A stretch of DNA of 50,476 nt, taken from contig CALKWO010000260.1 of the NCBI GenBank assembly GCA_938003875.1, positions 1 through 50,476 on the forward strand, read 5' to 3'. This DNA is from an uncultured bacterium. Its GTDB lineage: Bacteria; Planctomycetota; Uabimicrobiia; Uabimicrobiales; JABWCH01. Shown in pieces: positions 24,703-32,593 of this stretch. Below the pieces are notes generated by a model. The model was given only the letters and a program-made list of their open reading frames with translations, did not search any database and had not been told where the DNA came from. Position 1 is the stretch's first letter. Each line of letters begins with the position of its first letter. A program made the translations under genes and the position numbers.

Positions 24703-24731
24703 TTGAATTTTCTTCGCTCTTCTTGTATCCT
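24703..24731 (+). promoter_or_regulatory. Candidate promoter for the toxin-antitoxin locus
   Basis: TTGAAT (24703-24708), 17-base spacer, TATCCT (24726-24731). The antitoxin gene begins 59 bases further on, with GGAGG upstream of its ATG. Confidence 0.35.
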
Positions 24732-24790
24732 TGTAGTATCCTAACTTACGATGTATGAACAAAAGCATTCTCTCTCGTGGAGGCACTATA

Positions 24791-25138
24791 ATGGAAGCGA
24801 TGTTAGAAAAACTGGAATTAAGCAAAGATACCTCTAAACTCCTCAATCAATTCATAAAAAAAGTTCATCTCAATAGAGGGAAACAGTATCAGATCCTTCT
24901 TGAGACGGGAGAATCTGTTACTATTGCTATTGACTCGAAAGGAAGAACTGAAGACGATGACATAAGCGATGAGGAATTTTGCAAAGCGTCTCAATATTTT
25001 TCTGAAAACCTAAACGACGAAGTAGCACAAAACTCTCATTTGAAAGACTTACTGAAGGAAGGCTATGTCGCAACAAAAGAGGATAGAGAGGAGTTAAATA
25101 AAGATTGGGATATTGTAACCGTGGAGAAATGGGAATAA
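24791..25138 (+). CDS. Antitoxin-like protein of a MazEF-type pair
   Basis: 115 residues from the ATG at 24791, which has TGGAGG 8 bases upstream; an earlier in-frame ATG at 24755 would include the ribosome site. The protein is small and acidic with a C-terminal segment YVATKEDREELNKDWDIVTV typical of antitoxins that wrap their toxin. Its stop overlaps the start of a MazF-like frame (TAATG). The N-terminal half has no clear RHH or AbrB signature, so the antitoxin family is unsettled. The partner toxin is broken, so this may be an orphan antitoxin. Confidence 0.6.
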   Translation: MEAMLEKLELSKDTSKLLNQFIKKVHLNRGKQYQILLETGESVTIAIDSKGRTEDDDISDEEFCKASQYFSENLNDEVAQNSHLKDLLKEGYVATKEDREELNKDWDIVTVEKWE

Positions 25139-25457
25139 TGAGCTATCCAAAAAGAGGAGAAATCTATTGGGTGAATTTAGACCCTACGGTCGGAACTGAA
25201 ATCTCAAAAGTAAGACCTGGTTTGATTATTCTGATCGAGTCATTATTGCTCCCATAACTTCAAAAAATGTAGATAAGGTATACCCGTTTGAAGTGCTAAT
25301 CCTGGCAGGTGATTTTGGATTAAGCGAGAAATGCAAGATCGCTTTAGATCAAATAAGAGCGGTAGATAAGCTAAGGCTTGGTGCTTTGATCGGTAAATTA
25401 AGCAAGGAAAGAATGGAACTCGTAAATAAAGCTATCAAAATCAGTGTCGATGTGTAG
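25138..25457 (+). pseudogene. mazF: Broken MazF-like mRNA interferase
   Basis: The first frame encodes MSYPKRGEIYWVNLDPTVGT, then EISKVRPGLI, the start of a MazF/PemK toxin. It then loses frame near 25225 and stops at TAA. The next frame continues with DYSDRVIIAPITS and IALDQIRAVDKLRLG to TAG at 25455. About 8-10 codons expected between RPGLI and the SDRV motif are absent, so a deletion not divisible by three inactivated the toxin. The antitoxin upstream is intact. Confidence 0.8.
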
Positions 25458-25503
25458 TATTTTTTTACCCAACGCAGCGAAAAGAAAAAAAAGGAGTTTT
25501 CAT

Positions 25504-26097
25504 TTGAAAATAGATATATTTTCCGATTTTATATGACCATTTTGCTATCTCGGCAACGGTGTTGTCGATAAGTTAAAAGAAGAATTTGATATTTCAGACA
25601 CATGGATTCCTTATGAAATCCATCCTGAGACACCAACGAGCGGTGTTTCTTTGAAAAAATGTTTTGCGGGCCACGATATTGCTGGAATGTATAGATCGCT
25701 AAGGCAGCAAGGCAAAAATTTCGGGCTGGAATTCGGGGATGTAGTATTGCTATCGAATTCACACTATGCTTTACAAGCGGGTGAATATGCGCGAGATAGA
25801 GGGAAATACCATCTTTTCCATAAAAAAGTATTCCATGCTTATTTCACCAAGCTTGAAGATATTGGAAACCGCACAATTATTGCGAACTTAGCTTCAGAAT
25901 GTGATTTGGACTCCGCTGATTTGGAAAAAGCCATAGATGAGGGCCGCTATCGAGATCGTCTGGATGAAGCACAAAAACAAGGCAAGTTATACAGCGTAAC
26001 CAGCGTGCCGGCGTTCGTGATTGCAAAAAAATTCCGGATTGTAGGCGCTCAGCCTTTGGATGTTTTTCGCAAAATTCTGAATCAGGTGAAAGCGTAA
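25504..26097 (+). CDS. DsbA/FrnE-like oxidoreductase, probable selenoprotein (TGA at 25534)
   Basis: About 197 residues when TGA at codon 11 is read through. The TTG start at 25504 has AAGGAG at a 7-base spacing. The N-terminus reads KIDIFSDFI-(TGA)-PFCYLG, where the family has C-P-F-C, so TGA replaces the first redox Cys exactly. The rest is an uninterrupted FrnE-type DsbA: SVPAFVI with the cis-Pro loop, a helical insert, and a C-terminal helix (RKILNQVK). A hairpin with a GGT loop lies 21 bases after the TGA. U-x-x-C thioredoxin-fold proteins are known among bacterial selenoproteins. The alternative is a simple nonsense mutation, since a neighbouring gene is broken. Confidence 0.7.
25545..25572 (+). 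promoter_or_regulatory. Candidate bacterial SECIS hairpin
   Basis: GGCAAC (25552-25557), loop GGT (25558-25560), GTTGTC (25561-25566), with a lower stem CTATC (25545-25549) pairing with GATAAG (25567-25572) across a 5' bulge TC. The apical GG lies 21 bases after the in-frame TGA, within the spacing range known for bacterial SECIS elements. The bulge and short GG-containing loop resemble those that bind SelB. Confidence 0.5.
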
Positions 26098-26241
26098 ACT
26101 ATACCAGCTCTCCTTCAAAATTTTCTTTCCCCCGGCATTGCCGTTTTTGGGGGCCAAAGAAAAGAGTTGGGGAGTACGGCAGACGGCTTGGAGCGAATTT
26201 ATCCTCCGCCCTCTTTTTCAAGTGATTTTAAAGGGCAATGT

Positions 26242-27078
26242 ATGAAAAAAAAGTTTATCCTGTTTCTGTTCCTTTTATCTCTGAATGGTTTTGTATATTC
26301 AGAGCAATCTCTTACCATCCTGTCGTTTAATATTCGATTGAATTTGGCTTCGGATGGACAAAACTCTTGGGCTATGCGCAAGCAAATGGTTCTCGATCTC
26401 ATTCGATTCCACAAAGTTGATCTGGTCGGATTCCAGGAAGTATTACCAGCGCAATGGGCTGATTTGGAAACGGAATTTTTCGATTTCCATTTTATCGGAT
26501 CAGGCAGGGATGACGGTTTTAAGAAAGGAGAAGCAACCGTTTTAGCATTCCGGAAAGAAAGGTTCACCATAGGGAAATCGGGCCATTTCTTTTTGTCAGA
26601 AACGCCTGAAAAGGTTTCTTTTGGCTGGGATGCCGCCTGTATTCGGCCAACCTGCTGGTCAGAAGTCCAAGACAAACTGACAAAGAAAGTAATTCTGGCA
26701 ATTGATGTTCATTTCGATCATCAAGGAAAAATGGCAAGAAAACAAAGTAGCAAGCAGATTGCAGATTTTATCAGCAGCGCCGGTAAAAATGTATCTGTCA
26801 TTCTTACCGGTGATTTTAATACTTCCTTAGCATCTGGAGAGCTGGATGGATTGCTGCAATCCACGGTCAAACCTTCTCAGGAATTATTTACAGGCAGGCA
26901 ATATGGCCCTACATGGTCCTTTCATGGATTTGGAACTGTTCCAGAGGCAGAACGCCCGTTAATCGATTATATTTTTCTGTCAGTTGATTGGAAAGTTAAA
27001 CGAATGGGTGTATTACCCGACACGTGGAATGGGAAATGGCCAAGCGATCATTGTCCTGTTTTGGTTGAAATAGAGTAA
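26242..27078 (+). CDS. Secreted endonuclease/exonuclease/phosphatase (EEP) family protein
   Basis: 278 residues from the ATG at 26242 (AAAGGG upstream). An in-frame start at 26167 would place 25 polar residues before the signal peptide KKKFILFLFLLSLNGFVYSE. The mature part has EEP motifs: LTILSFNIRL (N), VDLVGFQEVL (Q-E), VILTGDFNT (G-D-x-N) and SDHCPVLVEI (S-D-H). Relatives hydrolyse phosphodiester or phosphomonoester bonds, including secreted sphingomyelinase-like and nuclease-like enzymes. Export suggests an extracellular or periplasmic substrate. Confidence 0.8.
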   Translation: MKKKFILFLFLLSLNGFVYSEQSLTILSFNIRLNLASDGQNSWAMRKQMVLDLIRFHKVDLVGFQEVLPAQWADLETEFFDFHFIGSGRDDGFKKGEATVLAFRKERFTIGKSGHFFLSETPEKVSFGWDAACIRPTCWSEVQDKLTKKVILAIDVHFDHQGKMARKQSSKQIADFISSAGKNVSVILTGDFNTSLASGELDGLLQSTVKPSQELFTGRQYGPTWSFHGFGTVPEAERPLIDYIFLSVDWKVKRMGVLPDTWNGKWPSDHCPVLVEIE

Positions 27079-27190
27079 GCCGATAGGAATTTACTTTTTT
27101 TGAGATTGATAAAAATTTTATCCTCTGTCAACTCCATTTTGCCGATGAGTTGCCAGGGATTCGAAGTATCTAATTTTTTAGGAGGTTAGG

Positions 27191-28351
27191 ATGGATCATA
27201 TCTTGAAATGCCATGAGATATTCAAGACCGACTTTGTACGCGGTGAGAATTGTCACCTGTATGATAGGCAAGGAAGACGTTATATTGATCTGGAATCGGG
27301 CATTTGGTCCACTGCTCTGGGTCATAGTCATCCACGCATTAACCAGGCGATGAAAGACCAAATTGAAAAAGTGATTCATTTAGGCACACGCTATCCTAAT
27401 TTTCTCGCCGAAGAAGCTGCGATAGAGGTGCTAAAGATTGTGGGGATTGATGAAGGGAAATGTGTGTTTTTGAGTTCGGGCAGTGAAGCGGTTGAATTTG
27501 CGGTACAAACCGTAAGGCGCATCACAGGGAAAAGTTTGCTGCTTACATTTACGAATTCCTATCTTGCTGCTTATGGCTCGGCGGGAAGAAAAAGTAATGA
27601 TGAATGGCATCTGCTGGATTGGAACCTTTATGCAAACACAGATCCATCCGAGTATTTGAAAAAAATTCCTTTTGATAAAATCGGTGGTTTTATCTTTGAA
27701 CCAGGCGCAAGCGGAATGAGCTTTGTAAAATTTCCTCCAAAGGAACTTGTTCAAAATATTGTCCAACGAATCAAACAAGAAAACGGCTTCCTGGTTGCCA
27801 ATGAGGTCACCGCAGGTATGGGACGTACGGGAAAGTGGTTCGGTTTCCAGCATTATGATGTTCAACCCGACATCGTCGCTTCAGGAAAAGGTATAGGAAA
27901 TGGGTATCCGGTCAGCGTAGTAGCTATGAAACAAGAAATAGCGGAAAAATTGGAAAATAGTGGATTCCATTATGCTCAATCACACCAGAATGACCCATTG
28001 GGGTGCGCTGTTGTAAAAGAAGTAATCGCTGTTTTCCGTACAGAAAATATGGTCGAAAGAGGCAAAGCGGTTGGAGAACATTTTCTAAAAAGCTTAAAAC
28101 TCCTCAGAGAGAAATACTCTATCGTTAAGGAAGCACGCGGCAGAGGTATGCTGCTTGCGTTAGAGTTTCAACCACATCAGAGTTTTTCAGCAACATCGGC
28201 TTATCATGCGCTTTTGGAAAAAGGTTTCTTGGTAGGTTATTATCCTGCGGGCAATATCTTGCGGCTTTCACCGGCATTGACTATTGAAGAAGATGACATT
28301 ACTCAATTTCTAGCAAGTATGGATAGCATTTTGTGTACTGTAATACCTTAA
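27191..28351 (+). CDS. Class III PLP-dependent aminotransferase
   Basis: 386 residues with GGAGG 5 bases upstream of ATG. The fold-type-I pattern is clear: YIDLESGIWSTALGHSHPRI near the N-terminus, FLSSGSEAVEFAVQTVRR (PLP-phosphate loop), NEVTAGMGRTGKWFGFQHY (the usual D-E-x-x-x-G motif, here starting with Asn) and SGKGIGNGYP with the Schiff-base Lys233. Relatives include ornithine, 4-aminobutyrate and acetylornithine aminotransferases; the substrate is not determinable. The Asn for Asp replacement at the PLP N1-contacting position is unusual for an active enzyme. Confidence 0.8.
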   Translation: MDHILKCHEIFKTDFVRGENCHLYDRQGRRYIDLESGIWSTALGHSHPRINQAMKDQIEKVIHLGTRYPNFLAEEAAIEVLKIVGIDEGKCVFLSSGSEAVEFAVQTVRRITGKSLLLTFTNSYLAAYGSAGRKSNDEWHLLDWNLYANTDPSEYLKKIPFDKIGGFIFEPGASGMSFVKFPPKELVQNIVQRIKQENGFLVANEVTAGMGRTGKWFGFQHYDVQPDIVASGKGIGNGYPVSVVAMKQEIAEKLENSGFHYAQSHQNDPLGCAVVKEVIAVFRTENMVERGKAVGEHFLKSLKLLREKYSIVKEARGRGMLLALEFQPHQSFSATSAYHALLEKGFLVGYYPAGNILRLSPALTIEEDDITQFLASMDSILCTVIP

Positions 28352-28379
28352 ATTACAACAAAATATAGGAACGGGAAAT

Positions 28380-29069
28380 TTGAATACAATTCCATCAGGT
28401 TTAAAAACATGCTGGTGGTCGTTCGATTTGCCCGAGTATCGGCCACACCCCAAACCGACCACCTATTCTCTATTTTCTTATGAAGATTTGCCGCCAATCG
28501 TGCAAAAGCTAGGAACTCGCTTTCAGTGGCTCAAGTCTCAGCCGATAAAATCGCCTTCCTTGGCAGAAGGCCACTACAACGATGGCAGCAAGCCTGATTT
28601 GAATAAGCTTTCGACAATAGCTAGAAAGCTTGGTGTAGATATTCCAAAGCCTTTCGCTGCTTTTATGAAATCTCCCAAACTGCATGAGAAAATTCGCTCA
28701 TGCACAGACTGTTACCTTGATGTCGCTGACCTCGCTGTGAAAACAAAAGGAGCAACGGAAGGCTATCTCATTCATTTTCTTTCTGATTCTCAGTGGTGCG
28801 GGCATTGGTATATTCATGTAGACCAAATGGGCAAAGAATTCGTTATAGCCTCGCTTAACGCCTATGGCTTTGAGCATGAAGATTCAGATAGAAGAGATGA
28901 AATTGACCTTGCCAAAGAAAATGTGTGGTTTTGTGCTCCCAGTTTCATCGAATTCATCTATCGTTTTTGGTTGGAGAATGAAATTTGGTATGCGCTTGCT
29001 TTTGACAAACGGCCACTTACAATAATAGAGCAAGCGTATGTGAACCACTATCTAAACCTGACAAAATAA
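28380..29069 (+). CDS. Hypothetical protein, SUKH/SMI1-like pattern
   Basis: 229 residues from a TTG start with GGAACGGG just upstream. The sequence has a proline-rich N-terminal third, then LGVDIPKPFAAFMKSPKLHE and, later, FLSDSQWCGHWYIHVDQMGK followed by SFIEFIYRFWLENEIWYAL. The spacing (helical start, central aromatic beta segment, final helix) recalls SMI1/KNR4 (SUKH) superfamily proteins, which often act as immunity or scaffolding proteins. Assignment is weak. The stop shares a base with a possible start at 29069 of the next reading frame. Confidence 0.5.
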   Translation: MNTIPSGLKTCWWSFDLPEYRPHPKPTTYSLFSYEDLPPIVQKLGTRFQWLKSQPIKSPSLAEGHYNDGSKPDLNKLSTIARKLGVDIPKPFAAFMKSPKLHEKIRSCTDCYLDVADLAVKTKGATEGYLIHFLSDSQWCGHWYIHVDQMGKEFVIASLNAYGFEHEDSDRRDEIDLAKENVWFCAPSFIEFIYRFWLENEIWYALAFDKRPLTIIEQAYVNHYLNLTK

Positions 29070-29101
29070 TGTATGGTTATCAAAGATTCACTGGAGAAAT
29101 C

Positions 29102-29713
29102 ATGGAAAAAATCGATATAAAGAAAGAACTGAAGCATCTGTATCAGCCTTCAGCTAAAGAGGTTGGTCAGGTTGATGTTCCAACGATGAATTATTTAATG
29201 GTAGACGGTGAAGGAGACCCAAATACTTCACAGGCTTACTCCGATGCCGTCGAAGTATTGTTTACTGTTTCCTATACCGTTAAGTGTATGGTTAAGAAAG
29301 GCTCGTTGGCGGTTGACTATGGTGTCATGCCTTTGGAGGGGCTTTGGTGGGCTGACGATATGTCCAGCTTCACGACTGAAGATAAGTCCAACTGGAAATG
29401 GACCATGATGATCATGCAGCCGTCTTTTATCACAAGAGAAATCGTTGATAACGCTATTGCCGATGTGAAAAAGAAGAAGAACCCTACCGCTATTTCAAAA
29501 CTTCATTTTGAAGCCTTGTCAGAAGGGAAATGTGCCCAGATCATGCACATCGGCCCGTTCTCGGAAGAAGGGCCTACGATCGAGAAGCTACATCACTTCA
29601 TTGATTCCATAGGAAATAAGCGGTCAGGAAAACATCACGAAATCTACCTGAGCGATATTAGAAAGGCAGACCCCAAGAAATGGAAAACCATAATCAGACA
29701 ACCCATGCAATGA
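29102..29713 (+). CDS. GyrI-like small-molecule-binding protein
   Basis: 203 residues from the ATG at 29102 (GGAG 6 bases upstream); the frame is open back to 29069 but without conserved sequence. The VPTMNYLMVDGEGDPNTSQA opening, then AVEVLFTVSYTVK, LEGLWWADDM and a C-terminal HEIYLSDIRKADPKKWKTII match the stand-alone GyrI-like/SRA-fold group, in which the R-x-x-D-x-x-x-W ending is typical. These proteins bind or hydrolyse small hydrophobic toxicants. Confidence 0.8.
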   Translation: MEKIDIKKELKHLYQPSAKEVGQVDVPTMNYLMVDGEGDPNTSQAYSDAVEVLFTVSYTVKCMVKKGSLAVDYGVMPLEGLWWADDMSSFTTEDKSNWKWTMMIMQPSFITREIVDNAIADVKKKKNPTAISKLHFEALSEGKCAQIMHIGPFSEEGPTIEKLHHFIDSIGNKRSGKHHEIYLSDIRKADPKKWKTIIRQPMQ

Positions 29714-29724
29714 ACCCAAGCTGT

Positions 29725-30099
29725 TTATTTATTGCTATGCTTTTTATAGCAAGAGATAAGCTTTGCAACTAACGCATCCACCGTGCAGTTTTCCTTTTCT
29801 GCTAATTCGTTAAGCCGCTTCAAGTTTGCACTGGAAATCTTTTCGTCTAGCACTTTCACATTTCCATCATTCCATTGAAGGGCTTTTCTTTTATCCAGAA
29901 TAAATTTTTCAGGATACAGCCTGGCAGCTTTATTTTTTGCATCGTTCCATGCTGCGTTCATGTCCCGAGTGGTAGACATCCTTCCTATAATGCCCAATTG
30001 ATAGGTAATCACTTCTTTTAAGTTTTGAGTGCCAGGTGGAAGTTGTAGAAGAATATTCAAAATCATCTTGGAAAGCTTATTTGTTGATAATAAAGCCAT
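29725..30099 (-). CDS. Small hypothetical protein
   Basis: 124 residues, helical throughout. The C-terminal third (KISSANLKRLNELAEKENCT then VDALVAKLISCY) looks like a helix-turn-helix or RHH-type ending (an L-x-x-L-A-x-x-x-x, V-D-x-L-V pattern). It lies 26 bases downstream of the enoyl-CoA hydratase-like gene on the same strand and converges with the GyrI-like gene. A possible AT hairpin (TTGCTAT, 29732-29738, with ATAGCAA, 29746-29752) overlaps its final codons. Confidence 0.55.
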   Translation of the reverse strand: MALLSTNKLSKMILNILLQLPPGTQNLKEVITYQLGIIGRMSTTRDMNAAWNDAKNKAARLYPEKFILDKRKALQWNDGNVKVLDEKISSANLKRLNELAEKENCTVDALVAKLISCYKKHSNK

Positions 30100-30125
30100 G
30101 TATCACTCCTTCCTAAACATACTTT

Positions 30126-30869
30126 TTATTTCGAAAACTTCTTAGCTGCCTCTTGCAGCAAATCTTGCGCTGGCTGACTAAACCAACAGTCAAGGAGTAT
30201 CTCGTTCTTGGAGCTTGCTTCATAACGAATACGGACTTCTTCTACTCTATTCGCTTTTATTTCCATAAAAGCTTTGGAGGGAAGGTCTGCTATTTTCGAT
30301 ATTCTTTCTACTGCCTGTGCTTCGATTTCTTCGGGAGAGAATATTTCATCCACCAAACCGGCTTGCTTGGCCTCATCTGTGATCATAAACTCGCCGCTAT
30401 ACAGCATTTTCGTTGCCACCCGATCACCTACAATTTGCCTCAGCATGAGATCAGCTAAATATGGCACCGGCAGTCCCAACTTGATTTCGTTTAGCCCAAG
30501 CTTTTTCCCTGAAACTGCAAACCGATAATCACTGGTTAGGGCGAGAATATTGCCTCCCGCGATAGCGTGTCCCATCATAGCGCAGCATGTAGGCAAAGGA
30601 AGTGTGAAAAGGTTCAAACTCAGCCCGCAAAATGTATACAAAAAATCAGCCATTTCCGCTCTCGTGTATTTGAGTAAGGTTGGTAAATCAAAACCGATAG
30701 AAAAAAACTTATCTCCACCCGCAAGAACCATACCTTGTGCCTCTTTTTTAATCGTTAGGATTGCTTCATCCAAATCACGGATCAAGTCCGAATTTATCGC
30801 ATTGGTGACACCATTGTTTAACCGCAGTATCGCTACTTTCCCATTATTTTCTATTATCACTTTCGACAT
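30126..30869 (-). CDS. Enoyl-CoA hydratase/isomerase (crotonase) family protein
   Basis: 247 residues from the ATG at 30869, which has GGAGG 5 bases upstream; the frame is open 47 codons further without homology. AILRLNNGVTNAINSDLIRD, GMVLAGGDKFFSIGFDL and AMMGHAIAGGNILALTSDYR are the crotonase CoA-binding and oxyanion-hole segments. The Glu usually found at the first catalytic position is replaced by Asn or Leu (LGLNEIKLGLPVPY keeps the second Glu region). Members hydrate, isomerise or hydrolyse acyl-CoA thioesters. Confidence 0.85.
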   Translation of the reverse strand: MSKVIIENNGKVAILRLNNGVTNAINSDLIRDLDEAILTIKKEAQGMVLAGGDKFFSIGFDLPTLLKYTRAEMADFLYTFCGLSLNLFTLPLPTCCAMMGHAIAGGNILALTSDYRFAVSGKKLGLNEIKLGLPVPYLADLMLRQIVGDRVATKMLYSGEFMITDEAKQAGLVDEIFSPEEIEAQAVERISKIADLPSKAFMEIKANRVEEVRIRYEASSKNEILLDCWFSQPAQDLLQEAAKKFSK

Positions 30870-31160
30870 AATTCCTCCATTCTGTGCTTTTAGACTCTTA
30901 AAGAGAATGTGTATTAGCTTAATCGCTGACTCATTGCCAATTTTGAGAGCTGTTTTCCACAGTATACCATTCATATTAGAGATTATATCTCTTGAAATCA
31001 TGTTTTTCAACGGTTAAAATTTGAATGATGACAACCCCGCCTCCTCAAAAAATTTACCAATTTTTTTTGAAAAAATTCCAGTCTTTTGCGCTCGCTCTGG
31101 GAATAAAGAATAGAAGTTTTTTCGTATCTGAACCCAATCTTTTTTATCAAAAAAAATACT

Positions 31161-32144
31161 ATGAAATTAGCTTCATTATTCACAGGCGCAGGCGGACTGG
31201 ATCTGGGCTTTGAAAAGGCTGGTTTTCATGTGGTTTGGGCCAATGAATATGACCCGACAATTTGGGAAACTTTTGAGTATAATTTCCCCAAAGCAAAACT
31301 CGATAGAAGATCTATTGTAAATGTTTCTCCGTTGGACATACCAGATATTGATGGAATCATTGGAGGCCCGCCATGCCAAAGCTGGAGCGAGGCTGGAACA
31401 GGCCGTGGGATGAACGATAAGCGTGGCAAATTATTTTTTGAATACATCCGAATTCTTCAAGCCAAGCAACCGAAGTTCTTTTTAGCGGAAAATGTATCAG
31501 GCATCTTGCACTCAAAGCATAAAGAAGCTTTTTCAAACATAATGAAAGAATTTGAGAATGCCGGGTACGTAATCTCTTGGAGACTCTTGAATGCAAATGA
31601 TTATGATGTTCCAGAAGATAGATTTCGGGTAATTATCGTTGGTTATCATAAAAAACTCAACAAGGAATTTGAATTTCCAGAACCGCAAAAATCCAAACCT
31701 GTTTTAAAAGATGCCATTTATGACTTGCTATTCGTGAAGCCAGCGAAGTATAAAAACAAAACAAACGGTGATTTGAAAATCCCAAACCATGAATACATGA
31801 ACGGGGGATTCTCATCCATCTATATGTCGCGAAATCGAGTCAGAGGATGGGATGAACCTTCTTTCACGATCCAGGCAGGAGGCCGCCATGCGCCTATTCA
31901 TCCTCAAGCTCCCAAAATGAAATTTATGGAACCAAACAAAAGAATTTTTGTTCCAGGAAAAGAAGATTTATACAGAAGGCTCTCTGTTCGCGAATGTGCG
32001 CGGATTCAAACTTTTCCTGACAACTTTATTTTCCAATATCATAATATTGTAAATGGATACAAAATGGTAGGAAATGCTGTACCTGTAAATTTATCATTCC
32101 ATTTAGCCCAAAAAATATATGCTGATCTAAAAAATCACAAATAA
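31161..32144 (+). CDS. C5-cytosine DNA methyltransferase, HaeIII-like (probable GGCC)
   Basis: 327 residues with all main m5C motifs: I (LASLFTGAGGLDLGFEKAG), IV (GGPPCQSWSE, nucleophile Cys72), VI (AENV), VIII (DRFRVIIVG), and IX-X (SVRECARIQTFPDNF, VGNAVPVNLS). The target-recognition region (YMSRNRVRGWDEPSFTIQAG) resembles that of HaeIII-type enzymes, so GGCC is the likely target. No restriction endonuclease, Vsr or specificity gene is adjacent, so it appears to be a solitary methyltransferase. The upstream DNA is AT-rich with no strong ribosome site. Confidence 0.85.
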   Translation: MKLASLFTGAGGLDLGFEKAGFHVVWANEYDPTIWETFEYNFPKAKLDRRSIVNVSPLDIPDIDGIIGGPPCQSWSEAGTGRGMNDKRGKLFFEYIRILQAKQPKFFLAENVSGILHSKHKEAFSNIMKEFENAGYVISWRLLNANDYDVPEDRFRVIIVGYHKKLNKEFEFPEPQKSKPVLKDAIYDLLFVKPAKYKNKTNGDLKIPNHEYMNGGFSSIYMSRNRVRGWDEPSFTIQAGGRHAPIHPQAPKMKFMEPNKRIFVPGKEDLYRRLSVRECARIQTFPDNFIFQYHNIVNGYKMVGNAVPVNLSFHLAQKIYADLKNHK

Positions 32145-32193
32145 AAATTCCCTCGACTCTGTAGTAGCAGCAGGAATCCTGTGGTAAAAATGT

Positions 32194-32226
32194 GAAAATC
32201 TTGGCTCACCAAAAGCCAAGATTTTC
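32194..32226. terminator. Perfect 13-bp inverted repeat after the methyltransferase
   Basis: GAAAATCTTGGCT (32194-32206), loop CACCAAA, AGCCAAGATTTTC (32214-32226). It sits 50 bases after the methyltransferase stop and next to the end of a leftward gene fragment. There is no strong T-tract, so it could be a weak bidirectional terminator or an inverted site. Confidence 0.5.
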
Positions 32227-32237
32227 AAGCGAAGCGT

Positions 32238-32428
32238 CATTTTTTCCACAGCAGAAAGCCACCTTTGCTACCGATGAAAGTATTCACCTGAATCGCCAAC
32301 TCATCGCCAACTTTATTTGAAGCGAAGCTATAATAGCTGCTTCTTCCACTTCCTTGTGAAATAAAGATACCGCTCTTAATGGGACTATAGTCGGTGCTAT
32401 CCCGTATCTTAGGAAGGCGATAGTTTCC
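32238..32428 (-). pseudogene. C-terminal fragment of an unknown protein
   Basis: About 63 codons are open on the minus strand (GNYRLPKIRDSTDYSPIKSG, then IFISQGSGRSSYYSFASN and GGFLLWKK before TGA at 32238). No start or ribosome site lies upstream. The beta-rich composition looks protein-like but I recognise no family. It is probably the remains of a gene disrupted near the recombinase insertion. Confidence 0.3.
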
Positions 32429-32593
32429 AAAAGACTGTTATTGGGAGTCGTAAACATTCTTTTGCATTGAACCCAAATTTACCAATAATACTATTTATAC
32501 CCACACCACAGAGGTGGAGTGTTTATAAACATTGCTTTTGGGAAAAATATTGTATATATTTGTAAGTGCCAAATACTCCTAACATTCTCCACT

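Noticed and set aside
25504..26097. Genome-wide reassignment of TGA as sense
   Set aside because: Many genes in the window end cleanly with TGA (for example 7842-9149 and 9146-10237), so only site-specific recoding or mutation can explain the TGA at 25534.
29732..29752. Terminator between convergent genes
   Set aside because: Weak AT-rich 7-bp stem overlapping coding sequence with no T-tract; too weak to list separately.
32519..32593. GTG start for the serine recombinase
   Set aside because: It has a ribosome-site-like sequence but adds 25 hydrophobic residues before the expected family start; kept only as an alternative.
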